Positions 19,501 to 28,044 of a DNA stretch of 64,000 bases are shown here, piece by piece. The stretch spans positions 1 through 64,000 of the forward strand of contig JAOPGA020001391.1 in the NCBI GenBank assembly GCA_026419775.2, in the 5' to 3' direction. Positions within the stretch are counted from its first letter, which is position 1; the number at the start of each line of letters is the position of its first letter. This DNA is from Acrasis kona (Eukaryota > Heterolobosea > Eutetramitea > Acrasida > Acrasidae). A model generated the notes under the pieces. The model did no database searches, had not been told where the DNA came from, and worked only from the letters and a program-made list of their open reading frames with translations. Made by a program: the position numbers and the translations under genes.

Positions 19501-21200
19501 GGTTGTGAATGTCTCACGATCCTTCTTGCTTTGTGTCCCTTATTTTCGTCCTTGTTCGTGATCATTTCGTATTCGTGATCGATGCTTAGATTGTAGGGAT
19601 TGTCGCTCTTGACGAGCAATTGCTTTTCGAAGGTGACGGTTGGTGGAGCTGGTTGATTTGGATCGTTGTTGGTTGGGTCGACCGTGGATGTTGCATTGGG
19701 CGGTGTGACTGTTAGTGATGGGTTGGTGCCGTTGGTCGAAGCATTGGGCGCAGCCGATGGATTGGCGGTGGTGCCGTTGGTGGCGGCGTCCGTTGCGTTC
19801 TCCTTCTTCTTTTCTTCTGCTTCCTTGTTCTTTTCGCTTTCCTGCGTAACGAATAATAATCTCAAATCATTCATGTCGAGAATTAATTTGGTGTTGGGTT
19901 GTACTTTGGGTCCGATGGCATCATCCCATGTCACGCTGTCCATCCACTCGGTTCGATAAAGTTCCAAATTAATGTTTTTTTCCAACGCTCTCTCGCTTTC
20001 GTCGAATTCAACTTCTTGTTCGCGATATCTCCTTGCTGCACTCTTCTCCGTCGTTTCCGCCACGAGTTTCCTCTCTTCTTCTTGGATCTGCATGCGTTTC
20101 TTGTGACGTGTGTATTTCCTTCTTGGTTTCTTTCCATTTGCTTGTGGCGGTTGGTCCGTTAATGGATTGACTTGATCGTCTTGATTTAATTCGTTGGCTT
20201 CTAGAGCTGATTTTGGATCGTTGGCGGGATCCGGTGTTGGTTGTGGATTAGCAGCGGCGGTGGCGGAAATGGCAGCCAGAGCAGCGTCCTGTTGTTGTGT
20301 GATTTCTTCCAAACGTTTTCTTTCCAATTCTTCTAACAACTCTAATTGTTCCAACTGACCTTCCTTGTCCATTCCATCGAGCTCTCCCCATTTTGATTGG
20401 TTGTTGAGCGATAGGTTGTTATCTCTCATGTTGGTGTCAATGTCGGAATGGACTGGACTTGAGGGAATGTCCTTTGTACTTTTTAGATCCCAAATGATGG
20501 CGTCTTCCCACTCGACTTGATCCACCAAAGCATAAGCCGTTCGATGTGAAATGTTCATGTCGATTATGCGTTTTTCGATGAGTTGTTGTTCGTTATCTTG
20601 TTTGGTGGACGTGTCGATTTCTTCATCGATCAGCTCTTGTGCTTTCCTCACTTCTGCCCTCTTCATTTCAAGCAATCTTTTTATATACAATTCTTGTTGT
20701 CTTTTTGTGGGTATTGTCATTTGTACATCAACGAGTTCCGGCTCCTCATCATCCCTCTCGGTTAGTGCTGATTTTATTTGTTTTCTTTTTTTTCGAAGTT
20801 TTTTGCTTCTTTTGATTAGAGGTTGTAGACCGGGAATGAAATGTTTCTTTGGTGCGAATATTTCGGTAAAGCGAAGGAGGTCGTTTTTTCCATCTGCAGA
20901 CTTTGATAAAACGTAATGGTCTGCTAGCGCTTCGTCATCTTCTTTTGCAGAAGTGTTATCTGTTCCATCGTAACCATCGCTAACATCCTTTTCGGTTTCC
21001 GAGAGTTCCTCTTCGTCCGCAAGCTCATCTATATCTTCGAAATCCTCTGCGTCGATTGCTTTATTTTGTGATTCACCGACATGTGCATCCTTATCTTGGT
21101 ATAGATCAGATGCAATGTTTGCACCTTCGTCCGAGTTTAAAACGCTCTTATCGATGAATGCCCCTGCACCCTCACCTAAAAGGAGCTCCCAGGAGTTCAT
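16596..21200 (-). CDS. TAF1: TFIID subunit 1 (TAF1)
   Basis: Single exon of about 1534 residues from ATG 21200 (MNSWELLLGEGAGAF). The start resembles the TBP-binding N-terminal domain (LLLGEGAGAFIDKSVLNSDE). Residues about 600-880 are the DUF3591 core with winged helix: NLPIVWRKPRKEKKKQ, PPVLNQIGMATIIDNYF, VEVWAPNSRSANNYIKNRL, RVRMDQIRDAFPDYPDGTIR. A Lys/Ser/acidic region follows, then one bromodomain at about 1405-1500. TAF1 is the largest TFIID subunit and organises promoter recognition with TAF7 and TBP. Animals have two bromodomains; here there is one, and the usual acetyl-lysine Asn appears to be Cys (NCALYCSK). No introns in 4.6 kb. Confidence 0.93.
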   Translation of the reverse strand: MNSWELLLGEGAGAFIDKSVLNSDEGANIASDLYQDKDAHVGESQNKAIDAEDFEDIDELADEEELSETEKDVSDGYDGTDNTSAKEDDEALADHYVLSKSADGKNDLLRFTEIFAPKKHFIPGLQPLIKRSKKLRKKRKQIKSALTERDDEEPELVDVQMTIPTKRQQELYIKRLLEMKRAEVRKAQELIDEEIDTSTKQDNEQQLIEKRIIDMNISHRTAYALVDQVEWEDAIIWDLKSTKDIPSSPVHSDIDTNMRDNNLSLNNQSKWGELDGMDKEGQLEQLELLEELERKRLEEITQQQDAALAAISATAAANPQPTPDPANDPKSALEANELNQDDQVNPLTDQPPQANGKKPRRKYTRHKKRMQIQEEERKLVAETTEKSAARRYREQEVEFDESERALEKNINLELYRTEWMDSVTWDDAIGPKVQPNTKLILDMNDLRLLFVTQESEKNKEAEEKKKENATDAATNGTTANPSAAPNASTNGTNPSLTVTPPNATSTVDPTNNDPNQPAPPTVTFEKQLLVKSDNPYNLSIDHEYEMITNKDENKGHKARRIVRHSQPALRLDDAYFPTHVPVEDRIHFHRSEHVFQRNTNLPIVWRKPRKEKKKQKEHFNMTKKTELSAHDHRVVLMEYVEERPPVLNQIGMATIIDNYFKKAPDDSGKIPKVDDGIVDLVESQDEVPLFGPLKDGEFLTSSSNNMYSAQIFKHQPAYTDFLLTTRKSNNGSEKFYIRQIPMNYTVGHTQPHVEVWAPNSRSANNYIKNRLTLFIHQKFNERRMIGRSPRVRMDQIRDAFPDYPDGTIRKELRELADFKREVSDGCWEAKPGMPIPTTDQLQQLVTPEMVCLNESTVGGQARLDRYGVTQLATMVAFKLSFSQLDEGKGPIRDAIRFIERETMNTPWSKTTNFNNAREGKDGAKLQILGVVNQNLSADEIERLAKETEMAVQTETDAMHPSMSDHEMKQILLKSNFTEEEIKMMSRTEKKQQARRHKDSNALVSVSNKKNAKEIARNVKFRQVLQDIFTQEANKLASGIEYYDDNDNKQETALDRAAATSRTADEINQDILREESDEEDLQITSEKNQEKIPNNDEEDVTSMFDNGGMFSTKQDDDDDDDSGSESDTASVTSESKKKNNQSNNPSTSSSTSQSNGNQSNSNENVEKKKRIYVKKTIVKKDENGVARPHTEIIRDPIAVAFYIKEKERLEKMRQVKTNKRKQKMGGENGFVWSSNEHRKLQDMLRRWKKSRDQNADENTNKRKRSDLTTGKYETKKAGQKKEKPKRRSAPRKKPAPKPATAADSSGAASSTTTNGSASTNHSSKSNIPNVKELFEDERLSDGDSNQSFTKLKITLPNNASSGGNKKTAKRKSSGAVPPDDEAADYLSPKPQTKRRRRTTGDALAGVLGKVFDALWNSNSSVPFRAPVDTTQHKDYKKIVTNPIDLQTIKRKLTNLQYQDQYEFLADVELMVANCALYCSKTYPALVSEAEFLLHTCKYELDRNQKEINQLMEAPTPTMSTPSNQPPFSGFEYDMT

Positions 21201-21237
21201 ACTTTTCAATATTGATGTTGAATTGTAAAAATTTTTA

Positions 21238-21395
21238 TTATTGTATTTCCGTTATGAAGTCGAGCATGTCGCTCGATCGTCTGATGTCGTCAATCGTTTG
21301 TCCAAAAGTATAAACACAAGAGAAGGTGTCCATATTGGTTAATTGTATTGAAAAAAGATTTCGAGAACATCATAATCAAAATAATAGTTAGACAT
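21238..21395 (-). CDS. Small hypothetical gene, frame shifted at a T-run
   Basis: ATG 21395 opens MSNYYFDYDVLEIFF, which stops shortly after. A second frame just downstream reads SIQLTNMDTFSCVYTFGQ and ends DMLDFITEIQ at TAA 21238. The two join cleanly if one base is added to the T6 run near 21350 (+ strand A-run), giving about 52 residues. It sits between TAF1 and the CSN5 relic. No family recognised. Alternatively the second half alone, from ATG 21333, is the gene. Confidence 0.35.
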
Positions 21396-21436
21396 TATAT
21401 TACTCGGTAAATCACTACACCGTTTATTGTGAGATT

Positions 21437-21953
21437 TTACATAACGCATGGCCCAAAATTGACAACAAATACAGTATTCGGATGAAACTTGCATCCAATA
21501 TGCAAGTAGATTATTCTACACCACCACTGATCAACTGTTCTTAAGGGATCAATCACAACAGCAATGAATGGATCTTGGTATTTTTGATTGTTGAGTTGAG
21601 TGTTGACGTCAATTCCAGAAAGCCAGCATCCATAATCAGGATGGGAGTGGTACCAACCGCAGGCGTTTTCGCTTCTTCCGACTCTTTCGCTAAGTCCAAT
21701 GTACTGGGCCATGTACTCTATTGCCTCTTCTCCGGCATTGACGCGCGTCTCGGTACCTTCAACTGGTAGAGCAAAGCTATCTAGCACAATAAATGTATCG
21801 CCCTCGATCTTTCCCTGCATGAGGCCCATGACTTCGATCGTTCCTCCTTTTGTTGCGTGCATGACCTATGAAAATTAATTAGCGCTTTTGAATGTTACTG
21901 ATGATTTTTAAAAGTGCAAGAGCTGACATTTTGACATTCTTAAAATAATGTGG
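21437..21953 (-). pseudogene. CSN5: COP9 signalosome subunit 5 relic (truncated both ends)
   Basis: The central part is a clear CSN5 match: [40 protein letters not shown], and the intact JAMM metalloprotease motif in [19 protein letters not shown]. Upstream, PHYFKNVKMSALALLK matches the preceding CSN5 segment. The GT-AG intron between them (GTAACA...CATAG, 33 nt) leaves the frame off by one base. After VVIDPLRTV the sequence departs from CSN5 and stops 26 codons later at 21437, so the C-terminal half of the family is missing. The first ~30 residues are also absent. CSN5 removes NEDD8 from cullins; this copy should not be functional unless sequence errors and missing exons explain the breaks. 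Confidence 0.65.
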
Positions 21954-22134
21954 GCTGAATGTCAATTATTAATTGAGGTTGGGTGAAGAGTTCTTATCCC
22001 AACCAGAGATTGGTAATCGCGGAAAGAACAACCAACAACTGACAGTGCAATTGAATAGTATAAGTGCGAGTATGAAAGATTTGATCATTTTTTATACGCG
22101 TTAAGCGGTGTAAACCAAGGGTTTTATACTGACC

Positions 22135-22504
22135 ATGTGTCCTCCAGGTCAATCAGGCTTCCTACCAGGAGTCTACTGTCCTGGAGATAATTATGGATAC
22201 CGATGCCCCGACCACCTATGTGCAAAGTGATTTATCAATTTAACCATGCGAACGCCTTCTCTTGATAAATGACTTTGCATGCTACCAGATGTACCCAGCG
22301 ATATTAAAGAGCTGCGACAAAAAGAAGCGCCCATACTGCCTAAGAGTATCAAGATTGACGTCAAGAGCACAATACTTCTTCTACCGTAGAGACATTTCGC
22401 CAACAATCATCTTCAACATTGTTCAGAATACAACTCAACCTGATATCTTAACATTGTACGCTTCAAATACAACAGTCAAATGTGATGTTTGGATTGTTGT
22501 TTAA
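22135..22504 (+). CDS. Cys-rich, probably secreted protein, gene model broken by a hairpin
   Basis: The 5' part reads MCPPGQSGFLPGVYCPGDNY, then GYRCPDHLCAK and a TGA. The 3' part, in another register (to TAA 22504), reads SCDKKKRPYCLRVSRLTSRA and IFNIVQNTTQPDILTLYASN. A GT...CAG intron can join them in frame from T22219 to acceptor CCCAG at about 22299. It would contain the 18-bp inverted repeat. No signal peptide exon was found upstream. A decayed copy of the 3' part lies at 56751-56849. Family unknown. Confidence 0.4.
22221..22279. repeat. Inverted repeat / hairpin inside the Cys-rich gene
   Basis: Left arm 22221-22238 (TGCAAAGTGATTTATCAA) and right arm 22262-22279 (TTGATAAATGACTTTGCA) pair over 18 positions with a single G-G mismatch, leaving a 23-base loop. 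It lies where the two coding registers of the Cys-rich gene meet. Confidence 0.85.
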
Positions 22505-22904
22505 GGCTGTAGTTGTAGCTCCATTATAAAAGTATTATTAAAAAAGATTGTTTACCATTATTTTAACATGTATGCTTTCTCAACACCAGATGATTCTAAC
22601 AAAACATGATGCTGCGCCAAGGTTGTAAAAAACGGAATGTTGAAGTTTCCGATGAGAGCACGGCTTTTTCAATAACTCCTTATAATTTACAATCTTGTCG
22701 GAAATAGAGAGCAAACGAGATTTTCCTATTCTCATTTTGTATTAATGTATTATTTTTACAGGCGGAATAGATTGAGGAACATAATTAGCTCCTACTTTGG
22801 CAAGTGAGGAGAATTCTAAGTTTATCCTAAAAATAAAAGAATTTCACCGCACAGGTATAAAACGCTAACGCATTCTACGGTACCGACTAAATTGAAACAA
22901 AGCA
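22505..22904. other. Intergenic, no gene seen
   Basis: About 400 AT-rich bases between the Cys-rich gene and the GPI-type gene. I see no coding frame. A TATA-like string (GTATAAAACG) lies at 22855-22864, about 40 bases before the next start codon. Confidence 0.4.
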
Positions 22905-24165
22905 ATGAANCAACGCATCATTCTACTTGCAACCCTAATAGCTAGTATTATAGCTATATGCTTAGGCCAGGATTTGCTGAATACTTATTCCCTCAACTCG
23001 GATGGTAACATTATGTACTACATTCCTGGATCTGGTGCAACCGTCAACAAATTCAAACTAAACGATTTGACCCCATTATGCAGTGTACCCATCACTCCCG
23101 CTCTCAACACTGCTTCGTTAAGCACTATCGATCCTTTGGGCAGATACATCTTCACAAGAACGCAAAAGAAAATCAATAAGGTTAATCTCGCAACCGGAGT
23201 TAATACTCTAGTAAAGGAGGCATCTGATGATATCATAGCAGTACCTCAGGGATCAACTGCAGCCATCGACGAACTTTTTCTACTACATTCACACCGACGG
23301 AGCTCTATGGTATCTTACAAGAATTGGAATTGAGGACAACTCAGAGAAGACTTTACAAATACCTACAAATCGTTTCGGCAATGTTTTCTACTCAAAAGCG
23401 AACGGTCTAATCATTTTGGACTATNGCACATACAGATACTTTGTAACCATTGATCCAGCTACTTTCAGCAGCTACAGTGCTCAACGTAACTACACTTCTT
23501 ATGGGTCTGAGATTTCTTTCCCACAAGGCAGAATCGTAAAATATGATGGTTCATCCACAAGTCAGGAGTTGAGAGCATACGATATTAGTACTGGAGCTCT
23601 CGTTCAGACTGCTAACATTGGTGGTGGTCAACAATTGGACCGTCTTGTTAACGACTACTATAACCCTAATCTCATAAATACTCTAGGAAGTAAATTCCAT
23701 GTATTTAAACAATATAACAGAGATTTTGAGTTTGTCGAGACTCGCGCATTCTCACAAGCCCAATATATTGTCAACAATGTCATTTTCTCATGTTACAGCT
23801 CCTCATCTACTGAATGTCAAACAATTGAAACCATTGTGAAAGGAGGTCAGAGATTCTCTCAATCTTCTACTGCTATTTCGAACAGATGCGAAATCACAAC
23901 CAGTGCACCCCAAGCACCTAGTAGTTCATCACCTTTAACCACAACTAGTGCACCACAAACCTCAACCAGTTTATCAACTTCTAAAGCACCACAAACATCA
24001 AGCAGTCCTCAAACTACTTCATCATCCACCGCGCAACCAACCTCTCAATCATCAAAATCCCCAACTCAAAATGAATCAGGAGATGACAATGCAAGAGAGT
24101 CCAACAGTGCAATGAAAATTGCTGTAGGTGGAGTTGCCGCTGCTGTAGCTGCTGCTATGTTATAA
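22905..24165 (+). CDS. GPI-anchored secreted beta-propeller-like protein, one frame break and two N bases
   Basis: ATG 22905 begins a signal peptide (codon 2 contains N at 22910; then QRIILLATLIASIIAICLGQ). Beta-strand repeats follow (VNKFKLNDLTPLCSVPI; KKINKVNLATGVNTLVKEA). The frame breaks near the T5 run at about 23273. It resumes in the next register (YYIHTDGALWYLTRIG), passes a second N at 23425 and is then open to TAA 24165. A Ser/Thr/Pro/Gln-rich stalk precedes the C-terminal hydrophobic tail (MKIAVGGVAAAVAAAML), typical of a GPI-anchor signal. Combined length is about 420 residues. It resembles the protein at 6148-7221. Likely a surface protein. Confidence 0.7.
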
Positions 24166-24370
24166 AAGATTAACAATCTATAATAAAATCTTCATCAATA
24201 AATCAGCTATGTCCAATCATGTTGTTTGTCGCTTCTGACATCACTCCAACTTAAATCTATCTTAGTTCTTAGGAAACTCCTATTGGATATAATAGATGAT
24301 AAGTTATATAAAAAGATATTTTTGTAAAAGTACAATTTGGTTGATGGGAAGTGAATAAACTTTCGTCAAT

Positions 24371-24406
24371 TGTCGATTTGTCCAAGAGCACTTATATGAA
24401 TTGACA
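24371..24406 (+). repeat. Left terminal inverted repeat
   Basis: Begins TGTCGATTTGTCCAAGAGCA and ends ATTGACA. It pairs with 28009-28044 with three mismatches over 36 bases. Confidence 0.85.
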
Positions 24407-24482
24407 ATTAAAACGAAATATTGGATGATTTTGTATACACAAAAAAGTTAATTTTACAATAAATCTTTATTTTGCATCACAG

Positions 24483-25124
24483 TTATCTATTGGCATTTCT
24501 GAGGATTTCACCGATAAAGTTGTCATAGAAGTTTCCTCTATTATTTTGTGGTTGCTGAATCAATACAATTATGTTTCCGGTGTTATTCTCGTAACCTTGA
24601 AAGTTAGGACGGAAATTAGGAGGCAACACTGGTGTCTGTTGGATTGTTGGTGCCTGTTGAATTGCAGGTGCATCCTGCCTTTCTCGCATATCACGGATTG
24701 TTTGCTCTAACTCATCTATCCTTTTTGCGTCCGCTTCTCTTTTTTTTACAAGACCACTCACATCTTTAGCCATCTCAATCATCATGGTCTGGAAATCAAT
24801 TTGAGAGAGTGCGGGAGGAGCAGGAATAATTGGGGGAATTATTGTGTTTACGGGAGGAACCTCCTCATCACTTAGCACTGGCGTGATCTTTTTTGTCTGC
24901 TTCCTACTGCTCCTTGGTTTTGGGGTAGGGACTTCTTCTATTTCTTCAACAACCTCTTCGACAACCTTTCTCTTCCTTGTTGATCTTCGTGGTTCTACAT
25001 CTTTTTGTTTAGTAGACTTTCTTACAGGTTTCTTTGGTAACTTTTCTTTTGGTAGGGTCTTTTTTGGTTCGCTTTCTGTTTCAAGAGAGGGAACATTTGG
25101 TGAAAGTTGAATATTTTGCTTCAT
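24483..25124 (-). CDS. Transposon accessory protein, basic with coiled coil
   Basis: About 213 residues from ATG 25124 (MKQNIQLSPNVPSLETESEP); the frame extends upstream across the partner gene's start without an ATG. The N-terminal half is Lys/Arg/Glu-rich (PRRSTRKRKVVEEVVEEIEE) and could be a nuclear-localised, DNA-binding tail. Residues about 110-150 (DVSGLVKKREADAKRIDELE) form a coiled coil. The C-terminus is Gln/Asn/Pro-rich and ends FYDNFIGEILRNANR. No enzyme motif is seen. Its place opposite the transposase, in the same element, suggests a second element-encoded protein, perhaps a transposase partner. Confidence 0.6.
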   Translation of the reverse strand: MKQNIQLSPNVPSLETESEPKKTLPKEKLPKKPVRKSTKQKDVEPRRSTRKRKVVEEVVEEIEEVPTPKPRSSRKQTKKITPVLSDEEVPPVNTIIPPIIPAPPALSQIDFQTMMIEMAKDVSGLVKKREADAKRIDELEQTIRDMRERQDAPAIQQAPTIQQTPVLPPNFRPNFQGYENNTGNIIVLIQQPQNNRGNFYDNFIGEILRNANR

Positions 25125-25151
25125 CCAATATTTCGTTATAATCAATTTGAA

Positions 25152-27566
25152 ATGCCTTGGTGGGACGACAAAACCACACAAAACAGCACTCCTACAGTAA
25201 ACAATGGTGCCTGTACTCAAAGTGACAAGTTACAGTCCAACAATGCACCCACAAATTATACTGGTCAATGGCTTGATGTATTTGACCTAGAAACTGACAA
25301 CAAAGATTTGATAACGAAAGATGAAAGTGAAGAGTTATTGTCAAAGATAAAATCTGCTCAATATACTGTCACAAAGAAGTACCAATCAAAGCAACAGAAG
25401 GGTGAAATAAAATCCAAATACATTCCATCCACTCGCAAGCTGTTGGATGCTGAGGAGCGAATACCAAAGAAGGTCAGAAAACTTCTTGACAAGCAAGAAG
25501 GTGCGAAAATTATTGGGGAAGAGTGTTGCCGAAATGAATGCTTGGAGAAATTTTCACTTCAAGATATAATGGCTACACGAAGTTATATGGCACAAAAGAA
25601 TGAAATCCAACGTACGGAACATCTTGCTGGAGTAATCACTGGAGCACTAAAAGTCAAATCAAACTTGAAAAAGCAAAAAGTATTCAAAATAAACTATCAT
25701 GTGAATGGAGTTGAAACATGTAAAAAAGCATTTTGTGAAATTTATATGACTACTCCCCATAAACTTCGTATCGCAAAAAATTCTGTTGTGTCAGGTACAC
25801 TTATCTCACCTCATCGCAACCAAGGCTCTAAACGACAGTCAAAAAAATACACAGAAGCTCACTCATGGTTCTCAACTTATGTTGAGTTAATGGGGGATCC
25901 AATGCCTAATAGCAATGAAGTCCACCTTCCTATCTATTGCACATGGAAAGAAATATATGATTCATACATTATAGCCATGGATCATTACAAAGTATCAGAG
26001 AAGTACAGTATAAGCGAATTCATTCGTGTCATCAATAACGAATTTAAGTATGTGAAACGACCGAGTACAAGCAGACTTGGAAAGTGTGATATTTGTATCA
26101 AGTTGAAAAGTGACAGAGCTAAACCTAATAATACAGAAGAACAGAAGGCAAATATAGTACTTTTAATGAAAGAGCATACAAAAGACCATACAGAAGAAAG
26201 GTTGTATTATGCTAGTCGCAGGCAAAAGACGAGAAGAAATCCTGACAAATATATGTCAATTATAATAGATGGGTCTCAACCAAGAAACGCTCCACATTTT
26301 ACACCAGCATTAAAAAGTATTTCTGGTAAAAATCAATTAAAGTATACAATCCATGGAGTAATTAACCATGGAAAGAATATAAGAGAGTTACTTGTTGCAA
26401 TTCCACTTTGGTCTCATGACGTAAATTTAAATTTAACTGTGTTATTTAATCATATATGCGACTATGCTAAGCACACTCCTTTACCTCCTATATTATACTT
26501 GCAAGCTGATAATTGTTGGCGTGACAACAAAAATAGATATGTGTTTGCATTTCTTTCTCTCCTTGTCCACTATGGTTGGTTTGTTAAAATCCGATTTTCA
26601 TTTTTGGTTGTTGGTCATACTCATGAGGATGTTGATCAAATGTTCAGTCCAATTACTCCTTACTTTGATAAAAAAACAATATTGAGTCCTATTGATTTTA
26701 TGGAAAAGGTTCCCTTGATTTATACAGGTGAAGAAACAAGACCAAGTGTCAACAAGATAACTCAAGTAGTTGATTGGAGGAAATGGATTCTCCCACATAC
26801 AGCAACTATTGAAAAGCACACAAAATATAATTCATTCAAGTTTACTAAAAACGAGAATGGTGATGTTGGAATGTGGTGCCGTCGTAGGAACGCAAGCAAA
26901 AGTGAATGGTTAGTAGATGATATGGGTGATAAAAAGTATGGTATTTCAATGTTGAAGTCAATACCTGAAACTAAATACTCGTTGTTGCAACCAAAGCCAA
27001 TAACAGATGAAGTCCTTTCCTCATTGACATCACTACTTTCAAAAATAGAAGACGAAGATGCTAGGTCATGGTTTTTAGATTTGATTCAAAGCAAAGGTTT
27101 GAATTTTGCCAATCAAGACTTTGTAGAAGGGGACCTATCAATCCCACCAACCATTCATGAGAATAGAGACATTGTTGTACCTCAAGAGCATGAACCAGAG
27201 GTTCATGAAGCTATCCAAATAACAAACAAGCCCAAACCTCAATCGAGCATATACGATCATACGAAAAGAGAGTTGATTCGGGGAGAGACAAATGTGGTGG
27301 TTCGCACAGAAATCAACCCCTTCTATACAGTCGCTCGTGTTGTTGGTGCTTTTGAAGCTCCTTCTACACAGATTGTTATTGACGTTGACGACGAGCTTCT
27401 TTTTATTCAAAGAGAGAAAATTATACTTTTTGATGTTGTCACATCGAAGTCTGGGGCATTGTACAAGAAGACCAATGACGCTGTAATGGACATACTACGT
27501 AAAGAGAGGGAAGAAGAGTTGAAAACGAAGTCAAAAAAGAGGAAGTCAAAGAACAAGGTCAAATAA
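25152..27566 (+). CDS. DDE-like transposase (DUF7869-type)
   Basis: About 804 residues from ATG 25152 (MPWWDDKTTQNSTPTV), single exon. The N-terminal third holds CCRNEC and a segment with conserved CKKAFCEIY and SVVSGTLISPHR, followed by a CDIC pair. Then comes an RNase H-like core: IIIDGSQ (about residue 370), LYLQADNCWRDNKNRY (about 450) and VVGHTHEDVDQMFSPI (about 490). The order Asp, Asp, acidic-in-helix fits a DDE/D triad. The 'GHTHEDiDq.FS' signature is one I know from proteins annotated DUF7869, found scattered in animals and protists. The C-terminus is Lys-rich. Flanking inverted repeats support a transposase role. The superfamily was not established. Confidence 0.7.
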   Translation: MPWWDDKTTQNSTPTVNNGACTQSDKLQSNNAPTNYTGQWLDVFDLETDNKDLITKDESEELLSKIKSAQYTVTKKYQSKQQKGEIKSKYIPSTRKLLDAEERIPKKVRKLLDKQEGAKIIGEECCRNECLEKFSLQDIMATRSYMAQKNEIQRTEHLAGVITGALKVKSNLKKQKVFKINYHVNGVETCKKAFCEIYMTTPHKLRIAKNSVVSGTLISPHRNQGSKRQSKKYTEAHSWFSTYVELMGDPMPNSNEVHLPIYCTWKEIYDSYIIAMDHYKVSEKYSISEFIRVINNEFKYVKRPSTSRLGKCDICIKLKSDRAKPNNTEEQKANIVLLMKEHTKDHTEERLYYASRRQKTRRNPDKYMSIIIDGSQPRNAPHFTPALKSISGKNQLKYTIHGVINHGKNIRELLVAIPLWSHDVNLNLTVLFNHICDYAKHTPLPPILYLQADNCWRDNKNRYVFAFLSLLVHYGWFVKIRFSFLVVGHTHEDVDQMFSPITPYFDKKTILSPIDFMEKVPLIYTGEETRPSVNKITQVVDWRKWILPHTATIEKHTKYNSFKFTKNENGDVGMWCRRRNASKSEWLVDDMGDKKYGISMLKSIPETKYSLLQPKPITDEVLSSLTSLLSKIEDEDARSWFLDLIQSKGLNFANQDFVEGDLSIPPTIHENRDIVVPQEHEPEVHEAIQITNKPKPQSSIYDHTKRELIRGETNVVVRTEINPFYTVARVVGAFEAPSTQIVIDVDDELLFIQREKIILFDVVTSKSGALYKKTNDAVMDILRKEREEELKTKSKKRKSKNKVK

Positions 27567-27605
27567 TAAATTGAACGTTCAATTTTCAACCAGAAAGTTA
27601 ATTTT

Positions 27606-27630
27606 ATCCAATATTTCGTTAATTGACAAT
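27606..27630 (-). repeat. Inner inverted copy of the left subterminal sequence
   Basis: ATCCAATATTTCGTT followed by AATTGACAAT is the reverse complement, with a 2-base gap and one mismatch, of 24401-24429. The core also occurs between the two divergent genes (25121-25137) and at 28145-28161. Confidence 0.75.
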
Positions 27631-28008
27631 TTTCAAAAAAACGTTATTCTTTATTGCGTTATGGTTCGTTAAACCGCACATGAATAAGCACGGTTAACAA
27701 GCACCATTCTTCACTCACTGTTAATTGACATGCATCTCACCGCATCAACTACTAAAAGGCTTAGGTGGCCGCATTATCCGTGCTCTGTCGAATAGTTTGA
27801 TTACTGCCTCACCAATCTTTAACCTCCGCATTAGAAACCCGATGTTCGAAATACAAATTAGATGTAATATTTCCTCATCACTATTTCTATAAAAACTCGT
27901 TATCTTTTAATTGTAGTTGCTGTATGGGGTACAGGTTAATTATGTACCCGTCTAGTCTATGTGTGAGTCAACTGTATCTTACAACATTTTTTCTAAAATC
28001 AACTTTTG

Positions 28009-28044
28009 TGTCAAATCGTATAAGTGCTCTTGGAGAAATCGACA
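28009..28044 (-). repeat. Right terminal inverted repeat
   Basis: Reverse complement of the left repeat with three mismatches in 36 bases. Just outside it, 28040-28067, the unit CGACAAT/TGACAAT is repeated three to four times. Confidence 0.85.
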
